A stretch of DNA of 64,000 nucleotides from Alcaligenes endophyticus (lineage in GTDB: Bacteria; Pseudomonadota; Gammaproteobacteria; Burkholderiales; Burkholderiaceae_B), in assembly GCF_026344035.1 (NCBI RefSeq), contig NZ_JAPKND010000003.1, positions 248,001 to 312,000 of the forward strand, written 5' to 3'. Of the stretch, positions 33,542 through 41,905 are shown in pieces. Positions within the stretch are counted from its first letter, which is position 1. The number at the start of each line of letters is the position of its first letter. The position numbers were made by a program, and so were the translations under genes. The notes below the pieces were generated by a model. It ran no database searches. It was not told the origin of the DNA and worked only from the letters and a program-made list of their open reading frames with translations.

Positions 33542-34918
33542 TCAGCCTCGCCCTCCCCTAACAGGCCTTAACCACCCACGCAAAAAATCTAAAAAACGCT
33601 CATCCATGGCATACGCGATATTGACCCGCATTGCCCTAGCGACACGCTTGTCCGGCATAAAAATACTCCCAGGGGCGATGAAAATACTGCGCTGGGCTGC
33701 CGCACTTAAAAACGCTGCCTCGTCAAGCTCGGAAGGCAACAAGACCCACAAATAGAACCCTCCAGAAGGCGGGCTAAATACGTTCAAGCCAAGTTCAGTC
33801 AAAGCCCGATACACCTGCTTTTGAGTACGTTGCACCAGCACCTTTAAACGCCTCAAATGTTTTAAGTATTGCCCGCGAACAATAAGGTCATACACCGTAC
33901 GCTCCGCCCAATCAGAAGTGGCCACCAAGGTCAGCATTTTTAAGTCGCACAGAGCAGACAGAATTTTTTCTGGCCCGGTCACATATCCTACTCGTACACC
34001 TGCGGATAGCGTTTTGGAAAATGTACCCACATAAATCACTCGAGCCAGTTGATCTAAGGTGGCTAAACGAGGACTATCGACAGGTAAAATATCAGCGAAT
34101 GGATCGTCCTCAACCACATAAAACTGGTGTTGCTCGGCTAGCGTTAAAATACGATGACAAACAGGTAGCGTTGCACTAGTACCCGTAGGGTTATGAGCTA
34201 AAGTCTGAGTAAAAAACAACTTTGGTTTATGCGTTTTGCACGCTAGCTCTAACTCTGCCAAGTCTGGTCCATCAACGCCACGTCGTACACCTACAATTTG
34301 TATATTGCAGTATTGCAACTTGCCGAATAATGGATAATACCCAGGGCTATCAACCAAGACCACATCGCCTGGATTCAGGCAATAGCGGGCTACTAGGTCT
34401 AAAGCATGATTAGCACCATAGGTAAGTAATACACGTTCAGAGCCAACCTTAATACCACGCTCACGTAGCATCAAGGCGATATGATCGCGTAAAGGCTCAT
34501 AGCCCCAAGGGTTACCGTAACCATGATCCATAGTATCGTTCGTAGCCACTTGATTGCGTACCATTTTGTCCAAACCCCGTGCCCAACTGCTGGGTAAGCG
34601 ACCATCCCCCACTCGCACCTCGTGCTGGCGTATCAGTTGTTCGCGTAATAAAGACACCGTATCCAAGGCTTGAACAACATGTGGCTGCAAGCTGCCCGTA
34701 TTCAGCGTATCAGTTTCGGCTACAAAATAGCCTGACCCAGGACGAGCCACTAATAAGCCTTGCGCCACTAAGCGATCATAGGCGTCAGACATGGTGTTTT
34801 TCGACACACCATAGCGCGCAGCACCACTACGAATCGACAGTAAGCGCGTGCCGGCAGATAAACGCCCTGCCTCTATGTCTGCCCGAATCGCTCCGACAAT
34901 TTGATAAACCGGCCTCAT
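33542..34918 (-). CDS. MocR-type (GntR-aminotransferase) regulator of the TRAP/mvaA operon
   Basis: 458-aa regulator fusing an N-terminal GntR winged helix (residues about 3-68: AGTRLLSIRSGAARYGVSKNTM, LVARPGSGYFV) to a fold-type I aminotransferase domain that binds PLP, with the Schiff-base lysine at Lys302 in SKTLSAGVRVGY and NPTG at 243-246. Such proteins normally sense an amino compound or PLP adduct and control the neighbouring gene set. It diverges from a TRAP transporter and HMG-CoA reductase operon, and the 175-bp gap carries repeated TGGGACAGT-like half-sites. The effector is unknown. Confidence 0.87.
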   Translation of the reverse strand: MRPVYQIVGAIRADIEAGRLSAGTRLLSIRSGAARYGVSKNTMSDAYDRLVAQGLLVARPGSGYFVAETDTLNTGSLQPHVVQALDTVSLLREQLIRQHEVRVGDGRLPSSWARGLDKMVRNQVATNDTMDHGYGNPWGYEPLRDHIALMLRERGIKVGSERVLLTYGANHALDLVARYCLNPGDVVLVDSPGYYPLFGKLQYCNIQIVGVRRGVDGPDLAELELACKTHKPKLFFTQTLAHNPTGTSATLPVCHRILTLAEQHQFYVVEDDPFADILPVDSPRLATLDQLARVIYVGTFSKTLSAGVRVGYVTGPEKILSALCDLKMLTLVATSDWAERTVYDLIVRGQYLKHLRRLKVLVQRTQKQVYRALTELGLNVFSPPSGGFYLWVLLPSELDEAAFLSAAAQRSIFIAPGSIFMPDKRVARAMRVNIAYAMDERFLDFLRGWLRPVRGGRG

Positions 34919-34956
34919 TCCGTTCTCCTAGGGTTAATGCGTACCTTCGCATAACC

Positions 34957-35027
34957 TGGGACAGTTTGCACACTGACCCAACAACTGTACCTTGTATTGT
35001 CCCATTTTAATTTCTATTATGGGCCCA
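34957..35027. promoter_or_regulatory. cluster of putative MocR half-sites
   Basis: TGGGACAGT (34957-34965) and ACTGACCCA (34972-34980) form an inverted repeat with one mismatch and a six-base spacer. ACTGTACC (34984-34991) and ATTGTCCCA (34996-35004) repeat the motif in the second orientation, and a TGGGCCCA palindrome follows at 35020-35027. The cluster lies between the divergent MocR gene and the TRAP operon and overlaps the predicted promoter. Assignment to the MocR protein rests on position. Confidence 0.6.
34992..35020 (+). promoter_or_regulatory. candidate promoter of the TRAP-mvaA operon
   Basis: TTGTAT (34992-34997) and TATTAT (35015-35020) are 17 bp apart. The -35 box is weak (three of six), which fits a promoter needing activation. 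A half-site at 34996-35004 overlaps the end of the -35 box and the spacer. Confidence 0.45.
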
Positions 35028-35105
35028 CATTGTCGCTTTAAAGTATGACATTTCTATCTCTTATTACACGCAGAGATAAGCCATAAGCACCATTTGGAGG
35101 AAAGT

Positions 35106-36146
35106 ATGAAACAAATCTCTCGCCGCACCTTGATTAAAGGCCTAGGCATGGCTGGCGTCGCCACGCTGGGCGCAGGCGCTCATATTGCACGCGCTGCAGA
35201 TACCGTAAACTGGCGTATGCAAGCTCTCTGGGACGGGGGCACCACACCACAAAAATTTGAAGAATATTTTGTCAAGCGTGTTGCTGAGTTGACCGATGGA
35301 CGCTTTAAAATTGACCTGTACTCAGCAGGCCAATTAGTGCCCGCCAACCAAGCATTTGATGCGGTACGCGGTGGAGCCTTCCAAATGATGAAGACTTTTG
35401 ACGGCTACGAAGCAGGCAAAATACCAGGCTTAGCCTTCACCAGCACTGTTCCCTTTGGCTTTCCTGAGGGAGATCAATATGAAGCATGGTTTTATGAGTT
35501 GGGAGGCATAGAACTAGCTCGCGAAGCCTACGCGCCAGCTGGCTTGTACTATATCGCCCCCACCGTCTACGGCCCTGAGCCCATCCACTCCAAAGTACCT
35601 ATCGAAAGCATTGCCGACTTCAAAGGTAAAAAAGGACGATTCGTGGGCTTAGCCTCTACGGTTATGGGTTCCTTAGGCGTATCCGTCACACCCTTGCCAA
35701 CTGGCGAGGTCTATTCAGCGCTAGATAAAGGCGTTATTGATCTGGCTGACCGCGGCGACTTAACGGCTAACCTAGAGGCGGGTTTAGGCGAAGTGGCCAA
35801 ATACATCATTATGCCTGGCCCACATCAACCTTCTACCGCTACTAGCTACGTTGCCAATAAAGCCGCTTACGACAAGCTGCCTGAAAGCTTCAAAGTGGCT
35901 CTGGCTACGGCAGCCCGTGACACATCTGCGGCCTTACGTCAACACATCATGGTAGCCGACGGGAATGCCCTAGAGGCGTTCCGCAAACAAGGGGTGACCG
36001 TCAGCTCTTTGGATCCTGCGGAAGTTGCACAGGCGCGTAAGCAAGTGGTCGAAGTATGGCGCAAGGCAACCAATAACAATCCAAACGCGACCAAGATGCT
36101 AGACAGTCAAATAGCATTCTTGGAGCGCCTGGGCCTGCTGACTTAA
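35106..36146 (+). CDS. TRAP transporter solute-binding protein (DctP family)
   Basis: Periplasmic receptor for a carboxylate, 346 aa from ATG 35106 with GGAGG upstream. The N-terminus has a twin-arginine signal (SRRTLIKG followed by a hydrophobic stretch ending in ARAAD), so it is probably exported folded by Tat. The mature domain shows the DctP pattern (LTDGRFKIDLYSAGQLV, FKGKKGRFVGLAST, LPTGEVYSALDKGVIDLAD). The last motif resembles the TakP-like subgroup. Given the HMG-CoA reductase in the operon, mevalonate is the best guess for the ligand; this is an inference. Confidence 0.87.
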   Translation: MKQISRRTLIKGLGMAGVATLGAGAHIARAADTVNWRMQALWDGGTTPQKFEEYFVKRVAELTDGRFKIDLYSAGQLVPANQAFDAVRGGAFQMMKTFDGYEAGKIPGLAFTSTVPFGFPEGDQYEAWFYELGGIELAREAYAPAGLYYIAPTVYGPEPIHSKVPIESIADFKGKKGRFVGLASTVMGSLGVSVTPLPTGEVYSALDKGVIDLADRGDLTANLEAGLGEVAKYIIMPGPHQPSTATSYVANKAAYDKLPESFKVALATAARDTSAALRQHIMVADGNALEAFRKQGVTVSSLDPAEVAQARKQVVEVWRKATNNNPNATKMLDSQIAFLERLGLLT

Positions 36147-36164
36147 GCAGCTCACCTGCACCAC

Positions 36165-36198
36165 GCTGCAGCCAGCTCAACAGTGAGTTGGCTGCAGC
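36165..36198 (+). promoter_or_regulatory. intercistronic hairpin between dctP and dctQ homologues
   Basis: A 15-bp stem (36165-36179 with 36184-36198, one G-T pair) with a four-base loop. There is no T-tract. As between aapJ and aapQ, it probably stabilises the receptor mRNA and lowers expression of the permease genes. Confidence 0.6.
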
Positions 36199-36237
36199 CC
36201 GTATATCTCTTCCCTTTGATGCTCCGGACCAGAAGCC

Positions 36238-36759
36238 ATGCAGCATGCCTTGCGTACCTATATACGCCTGATAACCACCCTGAATCGCTGGCTTTTTCAG
36301 CTAGCTGCCGCCCTTATGCTGATCATCGTACCTGTGATGCTCTATGAGGTAACTAGCCGTTATGTGTTGAACGCTCCCACCACATGGGGAATGGAACTGG
36401 CGGTACTACTGTTTGGACCGTACTTTCTGCTGGGCGGCCCATACCTCATGCACATAGGTGGCCACGTCAACTTAGACATCGTGCGCCGACGCTTAGCGCC
36501 ACTACCGGGAAGAATCCTAGACTCGATTAACTTCACCGTCATCATTTTATTTTGCAGCATCCTCATGTATTACTCGTGGCCATTAGCCGTGCAAGCGTTT
36601 GAATACAAAGAAACAACATTCTCGGCCTGGAACCCACCTTTGTGGCCCTATAAATTTACTGTGCCTGTCGCTGCCGCCTTACTTGGCCTACAAACCCTGG
36701 CCGAATTCATCCATATTTGGCTCGATCCCACTGCCCGCTACAAGGAAGAAATAGCATGA
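36238..36759 (+). CDS. TRAP transporter small permease (DctQ family)
   Basis: 173-aa inner-membrane subunit with four TM helices, including the conserved TWGMELAVLLFGPYFLLGG block of the larger DctQ proteins. It scaffolds the large permease and receptor. Its stop overlaps the dctM-like start (ATGA). Confidence 0.9.
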   Translation: MQHALRTYIRLITTLNRWLFQLAAALMLIIVPVMLYEVTSRYVLNAPTTWGMELAVLLFGPYFLLGGPYLMHIGGHVNLDIVRRRLAPLPGRILDSINFTVIILFCSILMYYSWPLAVQAFEYKETTFSAWNPPLWPYKFTVPVAAALLGLQTLAEFIHIWLDPTARYKEEIA

Positions 36760-38069
36760 CCCCTAACATGATCTTATTACTCATGTTCGGCGGGCTAACG
36801 CTGTTCATGCTGACTGGCCTACCCATTGCCTTCGTATTAGGCGGCCTCTCGCTATTATTGACTGTCACTCTGTGGAACCCCGAGTCTGTCATTATTATTG
36901 TGCTGCAAGTGTTTGACACCATGCGCTCTGAAGCACTACTTGCCATTCCCTTGTACATACTCATGGCAGGAATCTTGCAACGATCAGGCGTTATTGAAGA
37001 CCTGTATCGCACGATGGAGCTTTGGTTTGGTCGCTTGCGTGGTGGCTTGGCCATAGGCACGGTACTAATTTGTGTCGTGATGGCGGCCATGACTGGCGTC
37101 GTGGGTGCCGCGGTTACCGCGATGGGCGTGCTAGCCTTGCCCGAAATGCTGAAACGCAAATATGACCCCGCCTTGGCGACAGGTACGATTTGCGCATCGG
37201 GCACTTTAGGTATATTAATTCCTCCGTCAGTCCTGACTATCGTCTACGCGATTACCGCTCAGGTCTCAATAGGAAAAATGCTGATCGCAGGATTGGTGCC
37301 TGGCATTATTCTTGCTGTTCTGTACATTTTGTACATCCTTACCTTGGCCTACACCCGTCCCCACCTAGTGCCTAAAGGCAGTGGCGATGCGGTATCACTG
37401 CGTACTAAGCTGGCAAGCCTTAAGCAGTTAATCCTGCCGATTATGCTTATCGTAGCCATATTGGGCTCCATCTTTTTCGGTATTGCTACGCCTACCGAAG
37501 CGGCAGCTGTAGGAGTGGCAGGTGCGGTCATCGCTAGTTTTCTACGTGGACAATTAAACTTTGCCAACTTACAGGAGTCAGGTCTACAGGCATTAAAAGC
37601 TACCGCCATGATTCTTTGGATCACTGTAGGCGCCAAAGCTTATGTCGCTATCTTTACAGGACTAGGCGGTGCCGACACCTTAATGAACTTCATTCGTGAC
37701 CTGAATGTACATCCGTACATGATCTTGGCGTGCATGATGTTAATTTTGATTTTTCTTGGCACGGTACTGGACGAGATTGGCATCATTTTACTGACCGTCC
37801 CCGTATTCCTACCCATTGTGCGGGCATTGGGCTTTGATGAGATTTGGTTTGGTGTGCTGTATGCAATCACCATCCAAACTGGTTATATCAGCCCTCCGTT
37901 TGGCTACACCCTGTTTTACATGAAGGGGGCCTTACCACCGTCAATCAATATGACTACCGTTTATCGCGGTGTGTTTCCCTTCATGCTCTTACAAGTCGTT
38001 GCGCTAATCCTGATCGCCGCCTTCCCAGGTATGGTGACATGGTTACCACGGCTCATGAGCGGCGCTTAA
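36756..38069 (+). CDS. TRAP transporter large permease (DctM family)
   Basis: Sodium-driven transport subunit, 437 aa from ATG 36756 with about 12 TM helices. Family motifs include LLTGLPIAFVLGG-like TGLPIAFVLGG, the GxxG-rich ASGTLGILIPPS loop, TEAAAVGVAGA, and ISPPFGYTLFYMKG. Translationally coupled to the small subunit. mvaA follows after 25 bases. Confidence 0.92.
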   Translation: MTPNMILLLMFGGLTLFMLTGLPIAFVLGGLSLLLTVTLWNPESVIIIVLQVFDTMRSEALLAIPLYILMAGILQRSGVIEDLYRTMELWFGRLRGGLAIGTVLICVVMAAMTGVVGAAVTAMGVLALPEMLKRKYDPALATGTICASGTLGILIPPSVLTIVYAITAQVSIGKMLIAGLVPGIILAVLYILYILTLAYTRPHLVPKGSGDAVSLRTKLASLKQLILPIMLIVAILGSIFFGIATPTEAAAVGVAGAVIASFLRGQLNFANLQESGLQALKATAMILWITVGAKAYVAIFTGLGGADTLMNFIRDLNVHPYMILACMMLILIFLGTVLDEIGIILLTVPVFLPIVRALGFDEIWFGVLYAITIQTGYISPPFGYTLFYMKGALPPSINMTTVYRGVFPFMLLQVVALILIAAFPGMVTWLPRLMSGA

Positions 38070-38094
38070 GCTTCACCACATCAAGGACTCTTCA

Positions 38095-39369
38095 ATGAGC
38101 AACACTACACCTAGCTCCCGTCTTTCGGGTTTCCATAAACTCAGCCCAGAAGAACGACTACAACAAACGGCTGACTTTGCTCAGTTGGACGCCGACACGC
38201 AAGCTCATTTGCGTAACATGGGCAATATTGACCCACAGTTAGCGGACCGTCTGATAGAAAACGTGATCGGCACCATGAACATCCCACTAGGGATTGCCAC
38301 CAGCATGAAAGTGGATGGCCAAGATCACATTATTCCCATGGCCACCGAAGAGTCTTCGGTAGTGGCGGCAGTATCTAACGCAGCACGTCAATGCTACGAC
38401 CACCAAGGCTTTATCACTTCCATGTCTGGCACTCACATGATTGCGCAGATTCAACTCGTACAATCGCCCAATCCCCATGATAGTCGCCTGCGTATTCTTG
38501 AGCGTAAAGAAGAAATTCGTCAATTGTGCAATGAGTGCGACCCTATCTTGGTGAAAATGGGAGGGGGCTTCCATGACCTACAGGTGCGTGTGCTACAAAC
38601 CGAAGGCGGCCCCATGGTCATCACCCACCTTATTGTGGACACCAAAGATGCCATGGGTGCGAATGCGGTAAATACCATGGCTGAAACTCTGGCCCCTCAT
38701 CTTGAGCAATGGACGGGCGGCAAGGTGTATTTACGCATTCTGTCTAATTTGGCAGACCAGCGTTTGGCCCGCGCACGCGCCGTTTGGCCTTGTGCTGCTA
38801 TTGGTGGTGCAGCGGTGCGCGATGGCATTATTGCTGCTTATCAGTTTGCTGCCGCCGACCCTTACCGCGCCGCTACCCACAACAAAGGCATTATGAACGG
38901 GATCTCTGCCGTCGTCTTAGCCACGGGTAACGACACCCGTGCTGTCGAAGCAGGTGCACACGCCTATGCCGCGCGTCACGGTCATTACGGTTCATTAACA
39001 CAATGGGAAATCACCTCGGAAGGTGATCTAGCAGGCAGTATCGAAATACCCATGGCGGTGGGCCTAGTGGGCGGAGCCACCAAACTGCACCCCACCGCAC
39101 GCGCATGTTTACAAATCCTTCACGTCCAGACCGCTGAGCGGTTAGCACGTATTATTGCCGCTGTAGGGTTAGCGCAGAATTTCTCGGCCCTCAAAGCGCT
39201 TGCTACTACAGGGATACAGAAAGGGCATATGTCACTGCATGCACAGAACATCGCCATGATGGCTGGCGCCCTAGGCGAAGAAATCGCTACGGTCGCTGAT
39301 CGTTTGGTCGCACTAGGTAAAGTGCGCGTAGATATCGCTCTAGAAGAGCTCAAAAAATTACGTTCATAA
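38095..39369 (+). CDS. mvaA: class II hydroxymethylglutaryl-CoA reductase, degradative
   Basis: 424-aa enzyme of the Pseudomonas mevalonii MvaA type. In that family it oxidises mevalonate with CoA and NAD to HMG-CoA. The catalytic set is visible: Glu85/86 in MATEESSVVAA, Lys264 in HNKGIMNG, Asp280 in TGNDTRAVEAG, and His378 in QKGHMSLHA, with Lys-Asp-His spacing of 16 and 98 residues as in the P. mevalonii enzyme. The cofactor-binding DAMGANAVNTMAE motif is present. It is last in the TRAP operon. No other mevalonate-pathway gene and no HMG-CoA lyase is in the window, which favours catabolism over isoprenoid synthesis. Confidence 0.93.
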   Translation: MSNTTPSSRLSGFHKLSPEERLQQTADFAQLDADTQAHLRNMGNIDPQLADRLIENVIGTMNIPLGIATSMKVDGQDHIIPMATEESSVVAAVSNAARQCYDHQGFITSMSGTHMIAQIQLVQSPNPHDSRLRILERKEEIRQLCNECDPILVKMGGGFHDLQVRVLQTEGGPMVITHLIVDTKDAMGANAVNTMAETLAPHLEQWTGGKVYLRILSNLADQRLARARAVWPCAAIGGAAVRDGIIAAYQFAAADPYRAATHNKGIMNGISAVVLATGNDTRAVEAGAHAYAARHGHYGSLTQWEITSEGDLAGSIEIPMAVGLVGGATKLHPTARACLQILHVQTAERLARIIAAVGLAQNFSALKALATTGIQKGHMSLHAQNIAMMAGALGEEIATVADRLVALGKVRVDIALEELKKLRS

Positions 39370-39389
39370 CGTCTCATCTACTTGAAATC

Positions 39390-39414
39390 AGCCGCTCAAT
39401 TGAGCGGCTTTTTC
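39390..39414 (+). terminator. Rho-independent terminator after mvaA
   Basis: A perfect 20-base palindrome (AGCCGCTCAA/TTGAGCGGCT, 39390-39409) that runs into a T-tract, ending the TRAP-mvaA operon. Confidence 0.88.
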
Positions 39415-39571
39415 GTCTACAGCTATGTTGCAATGACTCACTCAACCCTCTTTACCTAGTATTTTTTACCTAAAATAAGATTTTTGCGCTACAAAGATAC
39501 AGTAACTTCGAGCTATGCCAGGCTATATATAGCTGTGCCCTCCTTCGTTATTCTTTTAATTAGGAAGAGTT

Positions 39572-39970
39572 ATGACTCAGCTTAACAGTACAACACAAAG
39601 CGCCACCTTATCCTTACTCAGAGTGGTATCTGGGTACTTACTCTTGGTGCACGGTACAGCCAAAATCCTAGGTGTACCTAAACTTGAAATGTTTACCAAC
39701 CTGCCAGTGCTATCGTTATATGGTGCGGCGGGCATCCTAGAGCTCATACTAGGCGCACTGATTCTTGTAGGTTTATTTAGCCGTAGTGCGTGCTTTATTG
39801 CCTCGGGTCTGTGTGCGGCCGCCTACTTCATCGGTCACGCAGACAGCACAAGCATACTCCTACCTTTAACCAACGGTGGCGAGGCGGCAGTATTGTTTTG
39901 CTTTATGTTTTTAGGGCTCAGCGTGTTTGGCCCTGGCCGTTTTAGCATTGATGCCTTACTGCAAAAATAA
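39572..39970 (+). CDS. DoxX-family membrane protein
   Basis: 132-aa inner-membrane protein with four TM helices. The N-terminal LLRVVSGYLLLVHGTAKI and GAAGILELILGALILVGL blocks are DoxX-like. Family members have been linked to thiosulfate oxidation and redox stress; the role here is not known. AGGAAG precedes the ATG. It is followed after 33 bases by a DODA-type dioxygenase gene, probably as a two-gene operon. Confidence 0.88.
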   Translation: MTQLNSTTQSATLSLLRVVSGYLLLVHGTAKILGVPKLEMFTNLPVLSLYGAAGILELILGALILVGLFSRSACFIASGLCAAAYFIGHADSTSILLPLTNGGEAAVLFCFMFLGLSVFGPGRFSIDALLQK

Positions 39971-40003
39971 TTCCCTTATTAAACAGACAAGAGTGTTAGC
40001 GAT

Positions 40004-40822
40004 ATGAGCTCCACCGTGCTACTCCCTACTTACTTTATCTCACACGGCGGCGGGCCGTGGCCTTGGATAGCCGAGGCTCAAGCAATGTATGCCCCGCTAC
40101 GGGCGGCCTTGGCGAGCATCCCCGAGCAACTTAGCACGCCTCCAAAGGCCATACTGATGGTGTCGGCCCACTGGGAGGCGGAACAAGAACCTTTGCTGGT
40201 GATGGCTGCTGATCAACCTAGCATGCTGTATGACTACTACGGTTTTCCACCGCATACCTATCAGTTGTCTTACCCTGCTACCGGTCTGCCTGTATTGGCC
40301 CAAGAAGTACAAGCGCTATTAACTACAGCAGGTATACCTGCTGTACTAGACTATGAGCGTGATTTTGACCACGGTGCCTTTGTACCGGCCTACTGCATGT
40401 ACCCCGAAGCACAAATTCCCATGCTGCAATTGTCCATTCATAGCGACTATGATCCACAAAAGCATATAAACATTGGCCAAGCATTACGTCCTTTGCGTGA
40501 GCAAGGGGTGCTTATTATTGGTAGCGGCCTAAGCTACCATAATCTACGCAATATGGGCCCTGGCGGGGTGCAGCCTTCGGCCCAGTTTGACCGTTGGCTA
40601 CATGAAACCCTAGGCAATCATGAGCACCCAGAACAACGCTTGGAGGCTTTACGGCAATGGGAGCAAGCTCCTTCAGCACGTATCGCGCACCCGCGCGAAG
40701 ACCATCTCATTCCTCTGATGGTGGCCATTGGCGCCGCACAAGAGGCCGTCGCCCATAGATTCCACCATGAAACTCAAGCTTTTGGTGGGCTCACTGTCTC
40801 TAGCTATCGTTTTGACAACTAG
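40004..40822 (+). CDS. DODA/LigB-type extradiol dioxygenase family protein
   Basis: 272-aa member of the class III extradiol dioxygenase (LigB/YgiD) family. Likely metal ligands include His14 in FISHGGGPW and His56 in VSAHWE; YDYYGFPPHTY, FDHGAFVP and GSGLSYHNLR are also conserved. E. coli YgiD opens the ring of L-DOPA, but the physiological substrate of most bacterial homologues is unknown. Alternative metal-dependent activity cannot be excluded. Confidence 0.87.
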   Translation: MSSTVLLPTYFISHGGGPWPWIAEAQAMYAPLRAALASIPEQLSTPPKAILMVSAHWEAEQEPLLVMAADQPSMLYDYYGFPPHTYQLSYPATGLPVLAQEVQALLTTAGIPAVLDYERDFDHGAFVPAYCMYPEAQIPMLQLSIHSDYDPQKHINIGQALRPLREQGVLIIGSGLSYHNLRNMGPGGVQPSAQFDRWLHETLGNHEHPEQRLEALRQWEQAPSARIAHPREDHLIPLMVAIGAAQEAVAHRFHHETQAFGGLTVSSYRFDN

Positions 40823-40939
40823 CATCAGTCTCTAGCAGCATTTATTCGTCTTGGGCCGAGCAAGCTCTACATGACGTGCTTTTAGCTGCAAAACTAGGAC
40901 AAATAGGCTACAGTTTGAGGCACTTAATGGAGATCTGAT

Positions 40940-41737
40940 TTGCTAAAAGTGACCTCACTAAATGTTAATGGTATACGGGCGGCCTTTCGCAAGGGGCTGC
41001 CCGCTTGGTTAGAACAGGAGCAACCGCATATTATCTGTATGCAAGAAATTAAAATTAGTGCCCCTGATTTAACCGATGAAATGCGCCACCCCGGCCCGTA
41101 TCAAGGCCACTTTCACCATGCTGAGAAAAAAGGTTATAGCGGCGTTGGCTTATACCTGAACCCGCAGGCCGAGTCGGTTGCCATGGGTATGGACTGCCCC
41201 GAATTTGATGCTGAAGGTCGTATCTTACGCGCCGACTGGCAGGGATTAAGCGTAGTCAGTGCTTACTTGCCGTCGGGCTCTAGTGGTGATGAACGACAGC
41301 AAGCCAAATATCGTTTTCTTGACCATTACGAACGATGGATAGACGCTCTGATGCAAGAGCACAACGACACAGGGCGCGAGTTCATCCTGTGTGGTGACTG
41401 GAATATCGCACATCACGAGGCTGACCTAAAAAACTGGAAAGGTAATCTTAAAAACAGCGGCTTTTTACCTGAAGAAAGAGCTTGGATGACCAAGGTCTTG
41501 TCCGAAATGGGCTGGGTAGACGTGTACCGCAAACTCCATCCAGACACCACCTCGGAGTGCTATACGTGGTGGAGTAATCGAGGCCAAGCTTGGGCCAACA
41601 ATGTTGGGTGGCGGATTGATTACCAAATCGCAACACCGGGCATCGCTGCCAAAGCATTACGTGCAGCGGTTTATAAAACAGAACGTTTCAGCGACCACGC
41701 ACCACTGACCATAGAGTACGACTGGAGCTTATCCTAA
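40940..41737 (+). CDS. xthA: exodeoxyribonuclease III
   Basis: AP endonuclease and 3'-5' exonuclease of base excision repair, 265 aa. Family motifs: SLNVNGIRAA, MQEIKI with the metal-binding Glu, GDWNIAHHEADL, WRIDYQIATP, and FSDHAPLTIEYD with the catalytic Asp-His pair. It starts with TTG at 40940, supported by GGAG seven bases upstream and by the normal protein N-terminus (MLKVTSLNVNG). Confidence 0.95.
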   Translation: MLKVTSLNVNGIRAAFRKGLPAWLEQEQPHIICMQEIKISAPDLTDEMRHPGPYQGHFHHAEKKGYSGVGLYLNPQAESVAMGMDCPEFDAEGRILRADWQGLSVVSAYLPSGSSGDERQQAKYRFLDHYERWIDALMQEHNDTGREFILCGDWNIAHHEADLKNWKGNLKNSGFLPEERAWMTKVLSEMGWVDVYRKLHPDTTSECYTWWSNRGQAWANNVGWRIDYQIATPGIAAKALRAAVYKTERFSDHAPLTIEYDWSLS

Positions 41738-41851
41738 AGCTATTGAATAAAGGATGGATACCGCAGCTTAAATGCACTGCATGCCAACTACTAAGAAGGG
41801 CTTTACTCGTATCATAGAGGGGCCCCTTCACTGTAGAACGATAATACAAAT

Positions 41852-41884
41852 AAAAAGGCACTCATCAATAGATGAGTGCCTTTT
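41852..41884. terminator. bidirectional terminator between xthA and atpC
   Basis: AAAAGGCACTCATC pairs with GATGAGTGCCTTTT around a four-base AATA loop. The A- and T-tracts on either side make it work on both strands, ending xthA and the ATP synthase operon. Confidence 0.92.
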
Positions 41885-41905
41885 AACTATCATGGATCTA
41901 ACAGC

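Noticed and set aside
36707-37204. 165-aa open frame on the minus strand inside the TRAP permease genes
   Set aside because: It lies antisense to well-supported DctQ and DctM coding sequence and has no recognisable domain.
38095-39369. mvaA as part of a biosynthetic mevalonate pathway
   Set aside because: No mevalonate kinase, HMG-CoA synthase or related gene is nearby, the sequence is of the degradative class II type, and the operon partner is an importer.
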